Of a DNA stretch of 64,000 nucleotides, positions 44,876-56,596 are shown piece by piece. The DNA is from Zingiber officinale (lineage: Eukaryota > Streptophyta > Magnoliopsida > Zingiberales > Zingiberaceae): positions 5,505,474 through 5,569,473 of the forward strand of contig NC_056002.1 in assembly GCF_018446385.1 (NCBI RefSeq). The letters are read 5' to 3'. Position 1 is the stretch's first letter. Each line of letters opens with the position of its first letter. Below the pieces are notes generated by a model. That model had not been told where the DNA came from. It worked only from the letters and a program-made list of their open reading frames with translations, and ran no database searches. The translations under genes were made by a program, and so were the position numbers.

Positions 44876-45540
44876 AAATTATTTGAAAAAAAAATCTTTA
44901 AAAATTATTTGTTTTTTTTTAAAATCATTTTAAAAATTCTTTAAAAATTATTTGAAAATTCTTTAAAAATATTTGAAAAATCAATTTCAAAATTATTTAG
45001 AAAATCCTATGAAAAATCAATTATCAATATCAAAATTATTTGTAAAATTCTTTAAAAAATCAATTTCAAAACTATTTGAAAAATTAATTTCAAAATATTT
45101 GCAACGAATTTAAGAATTCATCGTAAATTTTTTACGATGAATTTTAATATTTGTCACAGAATCTGCGACGAATTTAAGAATTCGTCATTGATTTTTTGCG
45201 ATGTCGCAAAATTTGCAACGAAGTTGGAAATTTATCATAGAAATCTACAACGAATTAGAAAATTCATTGGAAAATCTGCAGTTGGAAAAAATTTCTTGGC
45301 ATATCTGCATTTCTAAATTTTACAATAATTTTTTTTTTGTAATTTTCCTACTAATTTTGTTAGAAAATAACATTCGTAGCAAAATTTATGCTGAATTGTG
45401 TATTTTCATCGCAGAATTTGGGGACGACTTTTCTACGATGAAATTTTTTTCACCAAAGATTTCGTTGCAAAATTTTTTTACAATGCATTTTTTTCAACAA
45501 TTTATCATAAATTGCATCAGAAAAACTTTTTTTTTTAATG
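44876..45540. repeat. A/T-rich degenerate short repeats
   Basis: First, runs of TTTAAAAATTATTTGAAAA-like units (44876-45080). Then repeated GCAACGAATTTAAGAATTCGTCG-like motifs in both orientations (45100-45260 and beyond), like the subterminal repeats of DNA transposons. The 148-residue ORF across 45201-45647 is a by-product of this composition. Confidence 0.5.
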
Positions 45541-45871
45541 TCGTGCCTTCTCCTCGTGTTATTCATCTTCATCCTCACTTTAGTCGAATCCATAAATTTT
45601 ATAGCGGCAAAGAGTTAGATATTTCATATGCACGTAATAAAAAATAATTGATAAAGATTATCGATAAAAAATAATTTTAAAATATAAAAATATTATAGTA
45701 ATTGTATATCAAATATTTAAGGGGTAGCTGCCACATCTGTGCATAATGTCTTTCCAAACTAGAGATTGCTCAGAGTGCAAAACTTGTATCATAATGGTGA
45801 TGAGGACAAAAGGCAAAGAGATGGAAGTTCAGAAAACATCTATAAACAAGAGATAACAATGCCTATCTCAC

Positions 45872-45935
45872 CAGTCTTCACAATTTGTTTGCTAGAAGTC
45901 TCTAAAGCTCTGGTGCCTTCTTTTACTTTTTCCGC
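45872..45935 (-). CDS. Candidate host exon, unidentified
   Basis: 64 bp between a TTCTTTAG acceptor and a CTG/GTGAGA donor on the minus strand. It encodes AEKVKEGTRALETSSKQI and VKT without a stop. The amphipathic, helix-forming composition and good splice borders suggest a real exon of a gene whose other exons are not recognisable here. No family assigned. Confidence 0.3.
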
Positions 45936-46620
45936 CTAAAGAATTTGAAAAGGCAGATATATAAGAACAGACGGGGAATTCAAAAGTAAATTGAAAAGAG
46001 TAGTTTAGAAACATTAGTTGAGATTTCGACATACTAACCAGAATCAAATGTCATGTTTCTCGCTAAGCGATACAACTGAATAAATGTTAGCAAGTATGAA
46101 AATTATATACTAAAGGACGAGTTGTTTAGTTGAGATCTTGAAATATCCATCTGCATATTAACACTACAAAACAACATAGATTTAGCGATAAATTTTAATG
46201 ATGAAAAAAATTTATCATAGATCTATAACATAATTAATGACAAAAAAAGAAATAGTCACTTGTAAATAACGGAATTAGTAATAAAATAAATTTTCATCAT
46301 AAAATTAATAACAAAATAAATTATTATCACAAAATTAGTAAAAAAAAAAAATTTATCGTAAAATCCGTGGCTCAAATTATTATTGTTGCAAAATTCAAAA
46401 CCGGAATACTTGAGGAATTCAAATGCAATAACACACAAGAGAGAAATGAGAAATGAGAAACATTCACACCAACTGCCTAAATATACTAATGAAACGTATA
46501 TTTGCCCCAAAAAACATAAGGTTGCTATAAATTTTACAACAAAAATAAGTTCATCACAACTTTTGGAATATGATTTTGTGGCAAATTTTGGACGAAATTA
46601 CTTTTGAAATGTGATTTTGT
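45936..46620. other. CACTA-like terminus and subterminal motifs
   Basis: CACTACAAAACAACATAGAT at 46162 looks like a CACTA 5' terminus. It is followed to about 46620 by repeated (T)TTATC(A/G)(T/C)AAAAT and TTTGTGGCAAATTTTGG motifs. Similar motifs return at 48190-48560. No matching 3' terminus (…TTTGTAGTG) was found, so the element is truncated or decayed. Confidence 0.35.
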
Positions 46621-48190
46621 GTAGGGTTGTAAATAAGCTGAGCCAAGTCAAGGTTTAGGGTGTTCAAGCTTATTTGATAGGAAAACCGAGTCAAGTCGAG
46701 TTGAACTTAAAATAAATTAAGCATGTGAAATGATTGTTCAATCTTGGCTTGACTTATTTTTAATGAGCTTGAGTTTGTTTGAAACTTGGCTGAGCTTTGT
46801 TTGCTTTGATGTTATCGAGCTCTCAATTCAAGTTTGGTTCAAGTTTGATTCGTTTAGATGTTATCAAAATCTCAATTTAAGGTTATTTGATTGTTTGAAA
46901 TTTTTACTTGTTTGATTGGTTATTGAGCTTAATAATTCAAATTTTTTATTTTTTTTATTTTATTATTTATTTAGCATATTGATATAGTTTTATTAATGAA
47001 CATAATTTGTGAATATATTATTCACGAATGTTGATCCTATTGGGAATCTGAGAAAACGGAATTGTCGAAATGACGTGGTTAATTGGAACACGGACCAAGC
47101 TAAGTTGCCATGACCCCAGAGAGGGAGTGTGATGAGCTGTGTTCTATGTTGACCCAGTCGTAAGAAGATCTCTAATCAACGCTACCTGCATGCAGGGACT
47201 GGGATTCTCCGGTCCCTGACACCCTGATGCTCGAGGTAGATCCCACGGATATATAAGGAACAAACTAATGGTAGAATAATGAAATGAAAAAAGACTGAGT
47301 ACAGTGACATATCCTAGCCCAAGGGTCGTCCTTGGATGGATTGGTGAGTTGGTCGCGACGCTGATCGAGTCGTTGTGATCCAGAACAGTAGATGAATGTG
47401 AGCCGGAGGAGCCAGATCTGATGGCACAGAGCCGAACTTGACGACATGAAGCCGGATGCGACAGGGATCTGTCGGCACAGAGCTGGATGCGGTTTGGATC
47501 GCCAGAATATGACAACGGGCTATAGGCGGGAATACAACAACAGCTCGAAGGCCGGAATACAACAACGGCTCGATGGTCGGAATAGAATAGTGGCTCAAAG
47601 GCCGGAGATGGACTATATCAAAGGAGTGAATGTTGGATCATCATCGGGCATGTACAGTCGGCTGGATCTAAGGGGCATACGGTAACGATGATGATCTAGA
47701 GGATAGCTGAAGACGTTCCACTCGGCTGCGAGCATCGACTGGCTGCGAGCGGTGTCGGCCGCTGGAGGCGGTCTGTTGAAAGAGGGCAGGGTCGACCGGC
47801 TGCGAGCGGCGTTGGCCGTTGGAGGCGTTGTCTGCCACCTGTGGGTGCGAGGAGGGAGAAGGTGTATGGACTGTCGGCATGTGAGAGAGAGAGAGAGAGC
47901 ATGCTGGAATGGGGGAGAGTGGCACGGGGCAGTGCTATCCCGCGATATGTGGCTGCAGAGGCAGAGTTAGTCGTGAAGCAGCACGAGGAGGTGGGGTAGT
48001 GCTGGCCCGCGATATTGTTCACAAATGTTGTTCATGAATATTAACGAGCTGACTTGTTTGTTTAATTTAACGGGTTGTTCAAGATTGTTTATTTAATTGA
48101 TCTTGTGTATATTGAACAAACATAAACAATCTCTTACCAAATTGAACACCAAGTTTGTTCATGAAGGTTTGGTTCATTTACAGCTGTGGT
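46621..48190. mobile_element. Probable non-autonomous hAT-like element with internal insert
   Basis: The left end, TAGGGTTGTAAATAAGCTGAGCC, and the right end, ...GGTTCATTTACAGCTG, are imperfect inverted repeats. The interior has repeated GAGCTTGAGTTTG/TTGGTTCAAGTTT motifs, as in plant elements with GGGTGTAAATGAGC-type ends. No TSD is certain. The A/T-rich body is interrupted at 47030-48015 by GC-rich sequence. The flanks of that insert (CACGAATGTT and CACAAATGTT) look like a diverged duplication. Confidence 0.4.
47030..48015. other. GC-rich insert, LTR-like or captured sequence
   Basis: It contrasts sharply in composition with both sides. It contains a ~20-bp unit repeated with variation (GGCTGCGAGC with GTCGGCC/GTTGGCC and GGAGGCG, about 47720-47830), repeated ...CGGAATACAACAACGGCTCGA units (about 47520-47600) and a (GA)n run at 47883-47899. 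ORFs overlap on both strands and none resembles a protein family. Confidence 0.35.
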
Positions 48191-49015
48191 AAATTTGAGA
48201 TGAAAATAAATTTTGTCCGAATTATTTTTCGTGACAAAATTGGCCATGAATTTTTTTTGCCAAAATTTGCAATGAAAAAGTGTCTCATCCCAAAATTTGT
48301 CACGAAATTTTATACGTCGCAAAATTGCCACAAGATTCATTTTTGTTGCAAAATTAGTCACTAATTTTGTATTGAATTTTGGGACAAAATATTATTTGTT
48401 GCAAGTTTTACGACGAATATCTAATTTTCTTCGTTGTAAAATTTTGAGATAACATATTTGCAATAAAAAAAACTTTCATTACAGAATTCATAGAAAATTG
48501 TTTTTACAAGGAATTTTAAAAAAAGAAAGTCTTTCTAAAATTCGTCGCAAATAAGGGATCAGTTATTTTAAGATTTTTTTTTCCCTGAAATTGGAGCCTA
48601 GACTACTTTCTGTGGGCAATTTGATAAGAGTAAAAAAAAAACATGAACCTATCATTTCACAAATTCAAATAAACTTACATTCCTATAGTTAAAGATGAAC
48701 TGACCATTGTTTGCTAGTATAAATTAGAGTTTACGGGATTCAGAATGAGATTTGAATCATGGAAATATATGTATACTTTATTTAAGTGTGATTAATGTAA
48801 AACCAACTGATCGTTGAGTTTCTATCTTCCATTCATAGTTAAATTGACTCATGAGGTAGAGAAGTAAAATCATCCATATGACAAAGCTTCATTAAATTTA
48901 AGTTGGGTTTTATCATCTAAACATTCCAAAACCAAACAGAAGAATTGTCACATAATCAATATCCTTGACTAGCCTATGACTTGAAGAGTAAGTTGCCACA
49001 TGCTTTGAAATATAA
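48191..49015. other. Subterminal-type motifs, then unremarkable sequence
   Basis: 48191-48560 has many AAATTTGTCACGAAATTTT-like motifs in both orientations, related to 45100-45540. Beyond 48600 no gene or repeat is recognised. Confidence 0.35.
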
Positions 49016-49232
49016 GGGTGCGTTTGGTTTGCGTGTTTTCTATTTTTATTTCTTGGAAAACGTGAGTTTTTTAAAAAATAGAAAATGACTTTTAGACATT
49101 CTTTATTTTTCTAGAAAATGCTATATAGTTTTTTAAAAAATAGACATGGAAAATATAAATCAAACATCATTTTTCAAAAAATACACTTTTTTCATAAAAT
49201 GAAATTGGAAAACGCACAAAACAAACGCACTA
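49016..49232. mobile_element. MITE (Tourist/PIF-like)
   Basis: Ends GGGTGCGTTTGGTTTGCGTG and ...CGCACAAAACAAACGCAC are inverted repeats over about 25 bp, with A/T-rich, non-coding sequence between. Flanking trinucleotides are TAA and TAG, a possible decayed TWA duplication. Length is about 217 bp. Confidence 0.6.
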
Positions 49233-49234
49233 GT

Positions 49235-50480
49235 GTTCCTATTTGGGAGTGGAGAAGATGACGATTCAGGCGACACAGTTTTTAGGTTGACCTCTAGATG
49301 ACTCTGAAGAAGAAAACTCCACTGTGATGTTGACCTGCACAGTACAAAGGAGACTAAGAGGAAAGTGTCAGCGACCAAGCTAGGAAAAGGGTCTCCGGCT
49401 CAGGCACTCCGACACTCAATTCAGGCAACTAGTGGAAAAAATGAATAGTGGCTAGTACTAGGAATCAAGCATGGGTTTGAACAGATGTGTATAAGTACTT
49501 TGCCGATAGAGAGGACCCCCCTTTTATAACATCCCCACAGTCCTCACTGCAGTGAGGTGCCAGGGAATGTCGGAGAATATCGGGTGTCAAAATATACCGT
49601 AGAGACTCATTCTAGTATAGGAAGGTTCTATGACTGATACCTATTATGCTAGCAGAATATTTTCTGACAAATAACTGTCGCTTTAACGAACAATTATGAT
49701 TCTCTAACAAGGTTGCCTTCGAACGGTCCGACCGATCCTTACACTGGTCGAGCTAGTAAGATAGGCTATGATAGCTCTACGCTGAATAAGTCCAGCCGGG
49801 TATGGACAGGTTGGTCTAATATGGTGAACCTTGCTCTGCAAAATGAGTTATGCACTTGCTGACCGATTAACCTAGGGCCCAATCAAGTTAATAATGTAAA
49901 TTTACTTGATAGATTATGATCCAGTGGTTCGATTTGCTAGTAGAAACCCTATATTGATGCTCTGGACTCCTGATTGGCTCTAAGGTCTGCTCGGGAATAA
50001 TGTAGTTCTATCTGCTATCAAATTGTACAGTTTGTTACCTTGTTGGTGGTGGACTGAATTGCTGTGTACCTGAGTGGCCTCTGAGCCGCTCGGTTTAATA
50101 TCAGAGATCTGCAGAGTGAGTTGATTCTGACATGTGACCGAGCAGTACTTGGAATCTCCGATCGACAACTAACGATTCTGTAATAAGTTGAACTAACCAT
50201 CTAAGCGGTTTCGAGGCATGGAACCTTTGGTGACCCGGGCCCGGTGAACACCCAAGTGGCCATTTGCCCGATCGAACCTGTGATCCACTCGGAACTAAAC
50301 TTTTTGCAATGGCTATGTATCTGAACGTTCTCTAGACCGATCGATTAAAGACCGTTCCGAGCAATATTTAGGGCGTTCAGCTTCCTTCCTGTATTCCCTT
50401 GCCACACCATTTGGAATTTGACTGCTCCTATCCTGACTTTGACTGCCACCTTATCCAAGTGGATCAGTCCTAATACGCTG
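49235..50480 (-). repeat. Probable Gypsy LTR remnant, minus orientation
   Basis: GC-richer than its flanks. A minus-strand TATA-like GTTATAAAAGGGG sits at 49530-49518. It is followed by CTGAATTGAGTGTCGGAGTG and CCTGAGCCGGAGACCC, a style common in R/U5 regions of plant Tat-type Gypsy LTRs. It has many CCGATCG/CGGTC words, as in the Tat element at the right end. Termini and a partner LTR were not found. Confidence 0.4.
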
Positions 50481-50850
50481 TATCAGTAAGAATTCTCAGC
50501 AACATGTTTCAGAACAACTAATTAATGGTGTGGTTCTCTTATCCACACGATACAGGTCTTAAAGAGTAATGATCTCCAGGAATTATCATCACAAAGTGGA
50601 AAGTCTAACTGCCAGTTCCACCATAGAGTGATATCGACAACCAAGAAAGCTGGAAAACTTGAAGACTCAAATGGTGTACCTGTCTAGTATCTGGTTCTTG
50701 ATCATCGAATATGGTTTCAATGACAAGCTTTTAAGTACCTTATTCAATACATGCCATTCAGCATGCAGCATCACCATAAACCTACCAGATTTCATAACTT
50801 GAGTTTGCAAGTCACTTTAAAGACTGAAAGCAACAAAGAAGGCATCTTAC

Positions 50851-51037
50851 TGTGAGAAGTTTGTTGACAGTACCAACAATGGTTTCCTTTGTGAAATCGT
50901 AAGGGAGCAACGCATCAACGGCAGCATCTATCCTCTTCATCCTCACCTGTATCATTCAAATGCAAAAGCAATTTTGCTGAAAAGCTAAATGATGTCCAAT
51001 ACGTTCCGTTGCCTACCTTCTGCCTTCTTGGAGACAT
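50851..51037 (-). CDS. WIYLD-domain gene, first two exons
   Basis: Exon 1 is ATG 51037 to 51017 (MSPRRQK), with GTAGGC donor. The intron is 51016-50947. Exon 2 is 50946-50851, with GTAAGA donor, encoding VRMKRIDAAVDALLPYDF, then TKETIVGTVNKLLT. The pattern R-x-D-A-A-x-D-A-x-x-P-x-x-F/G-F...V-x-x-x-L-L matches the first half of the WIYLD domain, a ubiquitin-binding module found in plant SUVR histone methyltransferases and small uncharacterised proteins. The second half should follow; minus-strand sequence near 50620-50540 has LYGGTG and DDNSW in changing frames and may be its decayed remnant. The visible exons are clean, but the gene as a whole is probably truncated. Confidence 0.55.
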
Positions 51038-51299
51038 GTGCCACTTAGGTGCCACGGAACAAAGACAATAATAGTTCTCAATTACCACCTCCTACCACAA
51101 CCTTTTTGCCTCTTCTTCTCTTGTTAGTGAAAAAGGAATGTGGTGCTGCATGCCTCCTCCACAAAACAATGAGTTCAGTGATTTACCAACTCAACCTGGA
51201 AAGCTAACAAGAAGTAAGATTGGGTTCCACAGCTCTCCATGACGAGACAGGGAAATCAAAACAGGTTTTCACAGTTGCAAAAATATTAGTCTCAATAAA

Positions 51300-51499
51300 C
51301 TCATGATATGCATTTCATTCAATAAGGAAAGCAAAGCATGTCAATATTCTCTGTACCATGCTCATGATACGTGATACGGTGTATTATGAGTAGTTCTAAA
51401 GATAAGGTGGTAGTCAGAATTAAGGAGATATGGTGATCAGAGTAAGGGGTTGTCGCAGTTAAGGTTAGAGAGTAGGCATTCAAGCGGACCACTTTCAAC
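51300..51499. other. No gene seen
   Basis: Short transition between the WIYLD gene flank and the minisatellite. Confidence 0.3.
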
Positions 51500-51925
51500 C
51501 CAGTATCAACTTGACCTGCACTAGAGCCAGTCGGACCTCCGGGACTTAGCTCCTCACCACCCATGTGCATGACTCTCATCATAAACCCGATCGATCCCAA
51601 AGCCGGTCGGATCTCCGAGACTTGGCTTCTTACCATTCATGTGCATGACTCCTAAGATCAACCCGACCGGTCCAAGACTGGTCGGACCTCTAGAGTTCAG
51701 CTCCTCACTCATGGCATGACCTTCGGCATCAACTCGATCGCTACAGTGTCGGTCGGACCTCAGAGTTCAGCTCCTTACTCATGGACATGATTTCCAGCAT
51801 AAACCCAACTGGCCCTAGAGTCGGTTGGACGTCTAGAGTTCAATCACTTATAGGCATGACCCCAACATAAATTCGATCGGCCCCAGAGCCAGTTGAATCC
51901 GATCGGCCCCAGAGTCACTTGGATT
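51500..51925. repeat. Minisatellite of ~75-80 bp units
   Basis: Five to six degenerate units of the form CATGACT...CATAAACCCGAC(C/T)GG(C/T)CC...AGCCGGTCGGACCTC...GAGTTCAGCTCCTCAC. The sequence differs from the minisatellites at 7780-8735 and 63395-64000 but has the same flavour (CCGACCGG/GGTCGG words), suggesting a further Tat-type 3' region. Confidence 0.7.
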
Positions 51926-52690
51926 TGATTTTTTACTTAAAACATTTTTTATAATGCTTAGAAATAATTTAAAGAGATATAACATCCACCAATAATGCAA
52001 TAAGTAATTTCAACACCACTCTTTAGATATTTTATGAGAAATATGATTTCCTATATTTGATTATTGTCCTTATGTCATTCCGTCGTTAAGTTGAACGATT
52101 TTTGCTCTATGTCAATGAGATTTTAGACTAAGCCTTGGGTCACAAAATCTTTTTAAAATAAGTTAAGTCTCTAAGAATTAACTCCTTCAGTCAATTTTTG
52201 TACGGTTTTACCTTTTGAAATTCATTTTTTGTTTCACTTTCAATCCTTCATAGTTAATTCGATCCTACCCTAAGTGCTCATAAGGGTACTATGTTCAGTC
52301 ACGTACAGCAACTTTTTTTTTAAAAAAAAATTGATGATATTTTTTAGATGATTTTTTTTAAGGTTCGGTTATGCTAATAAGATTTTGTCGTTAGGATTTG
52401 GAGTTGAGTTATAGTAGTAAGAAGAAAAAAAAATCAAATCCATTTTTTTATGTTTGTACAGAGTATGTGATTTTATTATTGATTTATATCATATTCTATG
52501 AAGTGAGATCTATTTAGAATTTTTGATGTAATTTTTTTTTATATCCTCTGAAATTTTATTTTAAAATGTACATCTTATTTTGTGAAAAGTGATCTAGGCC
52601 ATAGACGTGTTGTAGATAGAGAATACTAATACAGTAATATATTTGCACAAAAAAAAAAGTAAACATGAAATAAACTTATTAATAAAAGAG
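51926..52690. other. A/T-rich, nothing recognised
   Basis: Low-complexity A and T runs and no supported ORF. Confidence 0.4.
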
Positions 52691-53330
52691 TAAGGTCGAG
52701 AAATTGTTATCTTCGGCTGAAGCGTCGCGCTTGTCGACTGTCTTTAGAGAATCTATTGCCGCCCACGGTGCAGAGGCTCTCCGGCAAAATTCTCCTAAGA
52801 TCCGACAACCACTCGCATCGTCCGTAGGTGCACTCCAAGACGAACGTCGCACTCGGACTCAACCTCAAATCGTGGAATCAAAAGCGTACGCACACAGAGA
52901 GGGAAGAAGGAGAAGAGCAGACTGTTCGAGACATACTAATCGGACTCAACCTCATATCGCGGAATCAAAAGCGTACGCACACAGAGAGGGAAAAAGGAGA
53001 AGAGCAGACTGTTCGAGAGATACCGAACGAGGAACAGAGACGCAACATATATTCACTTCGTAGCAGTAAGCACTGCTTCGCTAGCGAACAAAAGCGTCGA
53101 TTCCCTCACACGTGGGATACTGCTTCGCCAGCAAACCAAAGCGGGACATAACCAAACCAAACCACGCTACCTGTAAGCATGAGGCCCACGAGCTAGGGAT
53201 TTGCACCCTCACGGCCCGATTTATGGATTTTTGGCTCGAACCCCCCGAAACCACTTGATTTGAGCTCGGCCCGCGTATGTATGTAGGCCCCCTTAACTTT
53301 GCTAAGCAAGGATGGAAGGGATCCATATAT
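52691..53330. other. GC-richer segment with an 87-bp tandem duplication
   Basis: Two copies of an 87-bp unit (52854-52940 and 52941-53027, starting CGGACTCAACCTCA(A/T)ATCG) differ at a few sites. ORFs on the plus strand through this region are repeats of the same translated unit in two frames and match no family I know. It could be an LTR/leader or a gene 5' region. Confidence 0.4.
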
Positions 53331-53730
53331 AAGATCTTCCAACCTTCTTAGCTTAGCAATATGAGACTAAATACATTCACATATACATTACCACAATAAC
53401 TAAAAATTAAAAAAAAAATACTTTGAATTAAAAACATAAAATTCAACAAGATGGAGATATGGAGCAATTTGATCATTAATTGAGATCAAGCCACCAAAGA
53501 TTGAGAGAAGTTCAATTGAATATGACTTTACGAAAATGATGGACCCCGCGAAGCATCAAATGACTCAGCCTTCACCACTATCTAATAAGCAATAATGTGC
53601 CCTTTATGGACATCTTTATGTAAAGTAAAGATGCTCTAAACCGTAAAGAAGTTGATCCAAGATTGGGAGATCCACTTCATTTAGTTCGGTTCAATTGATA
53701 AGGTTCAAATCAAATAAAACTTAGTTCAAT
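53331..53730. other. No gene seen
   Basis: A/T-rich intergenic-looking sequence. Confidence 0.35.
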
Positions 53731-54660
53731 AGCGAGTTGGGTTCATCCAACCTTGAACCAACCCAATCCAGGGTTCACTTCTTAAAAGATCAAGTCTCAA
53801 AAGCCCTCTTCCTCCTCCGAATGGCCCAATCCAAAAGCCCAATCCTAAGCCCAATTTCCCTCTACCATCTCCTAATGAATCCGCATCTTCTCTCTTTCCT
53901 ACCCAAAACCCGATCCGTAAAGATGGGAGAAGCTACCAGGACTTAAGCTCCTTCCTCAATCGCCCCCGATTTTCTTCATCCCAGAGCCGACGCCGCCCCT
54001 TCCCCCTCTTCATCCTCAAGAGCTCCGGCCATCCACCTCACCATCGCCGGCTGGACTCGCTCCTTCATTCCTCCATCTCCTCCATCTCCTCCATCATCTT
54101 CCCGACGCCAACACAAGGCGCCACCTTCTTCTCCATCTTCCTCCTTTCCTACCTCCGGCCGACCACCTCCTCTCCATCACAGCCCGCGGAGCTACTCTCT
54201 CTCATCTCTCCTCTTCGGGTTAGAAGAGGAGAACCCATAGCTTCCTTCCGGCAGCCACCTCTCTTCCATCCATCATCCGGAAACTTCTCTTCGGGTTAGA
54301 ACGGGAGGAAACGAAGCCCTTCATCAAATCCGGCCGCTTCCATCCCCTCTACATCAAGCTCCGGCCATCCTCTTCTTCGGGTTAGAAGAGGGAGATCCGG
54401 CCGTCCTCGTCCCTCTCCTCTTCTAAGCCGAAGAGGAGAGGGCAGCCCCTTCACCGCCTCCGGAGTTTCATACTCTCGGGAACCCGAAGAGGAGGAGGGC
54501 TTGCTATCTTCCGGGCAGCCACCACCTTGGGAGCTCTCGGGATTATGAAGCTCTTGACCTCTTCTTTTCTTTTCGGGTCAGAAGAGGAGAGTCCACTTCT
54601 CATTCACTCCGATCGAGAAAGAGAAGCTCCGTCCGCAGGTTTGGATTCATTCATCTCTGA
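53731..54660 (+). repeat. Pyrimidine-rich leader with hairpin repeats
   Basis: C/T-rich plus strand ending at a donor-like GTCCGCAG/GTTTGG (54640). It contains about six copies of a palindrome built on CTCTTCGGGTTAGAAGAGG or its complement (54208-54231, 54285-54308, 54369-54393, 54411-54443, about 54473-54500, 54560-54590). The copy at 54411-54443 has 13-bp perfect arms. It resembles a transcribed 5' leader of an LTR element or a spliced 5' UTR. No ORF is supported. Confidence 0.5.
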
Positions 54661-56596
54661 CGTGTTGGGTTGTTTCTCTCCGTTAGATTTGTTGGGTTGA
54701 TTTTTGTTAATTGTTGATTGTATTGTTGATTGTGTGTTGATGCTTTGTACACACTTTGATTAATTTAATTCATGCTTGTTAAGTGTTCTATAAATTTTCC
54801 CAACCACTTGTGTTTCTTCTTTTGTTGCAATTAGATTAGTTTAATTTGGTGCAATACTTGTTTTGTTGATGTTACTTATTTTCTTCCGTTTCATTGTCTC
54901 CTTCTGCAACTTCTTGCTACAAGTGTAATTCTTAAACATGCGTAGCAAATTTTGTCCAAGTCAGCTACTTCAGCTTTTTTCCTTCTGTACTTCTGGCCAA
55001 TTACTCAAGTCAATTCCTCTGCATCAAAGTTAGGGGATGTGTTAAATATGGCAATGAACCGGGAAAAAAATGCCTGAATTCGCTCCAAAGTCATTGCAAC
55101 ATACAATGGATGAATGCAATCCACTTGATAAAAATGATATAAATACAAACTGAACCAAGATGACAGGAGTTGATCCTGCACACAGTATGAGTAAAATAGA
55201 AGCTTCCACTTGAAGCAGCAAATTTCCAACCAATTCAAGTACCTAAATCTCTTGGAATTAGTATTGCACTATGTCCCAACCAAACCCATATCTGGGCCAT
55301 CCGGACTTTAGTTGGATCAGCAAATTACAGTACAAGGTAAGGTAAGACTAAGCTCTTTCTTCAAAGTTGCTATTTTTTTTTCTTTGCATCATGGAAGGAA
55401 ATGCTTGAGATAATTTAGATTAAAAAAAAGAAGATCAATAGTTATTTCTCGAAGTTCTCCACAAGCTACTTCCTCTCAAAGATCATAGCTCATCTCACAC
55501 TTCCTAATTTCACAATTGGTTTTGACTGTTCTCATTCACATGAAAGCAAAATTTATCAACTATTTCCTCTTGGCTGATTGAAACATGATTATGGAAATTG
55601 TACTGCCAAAAAAAAAGGTAAACAGAAGAGTGAAAACCCTGGGCCTTAGTTCTATCAATAAGTGGTAAAATGTTCCAACTGTTGTTCACAATAACCTACA
55701 ATTTTAGACAAAGATTTGGCCCACAACAATTTGCTCCGGATTTGGCCCATGACAATTTGCTCCAAAGCATTGTCAAACCAACGGAGAGGAAAAGATTCTC
55801 AAAGAAAAAAAAAATGTGATTCCACCCACACTCAATATTGCTTGATGATTTCCATTGTAATTTCTTATTGTCCTACCAAAGTAGCATTCTCCCTACATAA
55901 TCGGTTTTTTATAATCAAGATATCTAGTTTGTTGAACCGATTAATCCTAGAAGTGATCGGTCTAACTCCATGAAAATTTTTCACGAACTATCAGGGTAAA
56001 TTTGGAAGTGCTCGCGGAGACCCATCCAAGCGATCAATTTTTTAAAGTTGTCATCCACCGGATGAAAATATTTACAGTGCACCGCAGTTGGGATTCAACC
56101 AATAGATGCGACTTATGTGTGCTTCACGAACCAATGAATGGACAATAGATCAAACTTATCAAATAAGATGAATGATCGAATGAGTTAGGATTGAAAAGAG
56201 AGACCAACTAAGGATTGAGTCCCTGGGGCAATGGTGTAGCGGCGGGATGTATTCTCAATTTCCCAAACATATAAGGATTGAGTCCCATATTCGACGAATT
56301 AACTAACGAATTTTCCTTAATGGTCGGTTGACCTAAGAACGTTGGCTGATGGACCACTCATTGTCAGTGTTTCTTGATTTATCCTAGTGGTTGATGGAAA
56401 ACTTATATAAAGTCGGACTAGTCACCCTCAAGATTAGTCGGTGTAAATACCATATGTCAATTAAAAAAAAACTTAGACGAGAGGGATGAGAATGTGCAAG
56501 TTAACCTAGTAGAGCAACTAAATAATTTGCCTCTGGTCGATAAAAATAGTCGAAAATTGTCCTAAAATCCTTAATAGAAAATTCAACTTTGTGTTC
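54661..56596. other. No gene recognised
   Basis: A/T-rich. The only local structure is a ~27-bp tandem pair at about 55713-55766 (GATTTGGCCCA(C/T)(A/G)ACAATTTGCTCC). ORFs are short and of low-complexity composition. Confidence 0.4.

Noticed and set aside
45201..45647. 148-codon ORF
   Set aside because: It spans degenerate transposon subterminal repeats; composition and overlap with repeats argue against a gene.
47144..48022. Several ORFs in the GC-rich insert
   Set aside because: Open frames occur on both strands at once, as expected for GC-rich DNA, and none shows a recognisable domain or splice pattern.
52704..53151. Two overlapping Arg-rich ORFs as a gene
   Set aside because: Both translate the same 87-bp duplication in different frames and match no known family.
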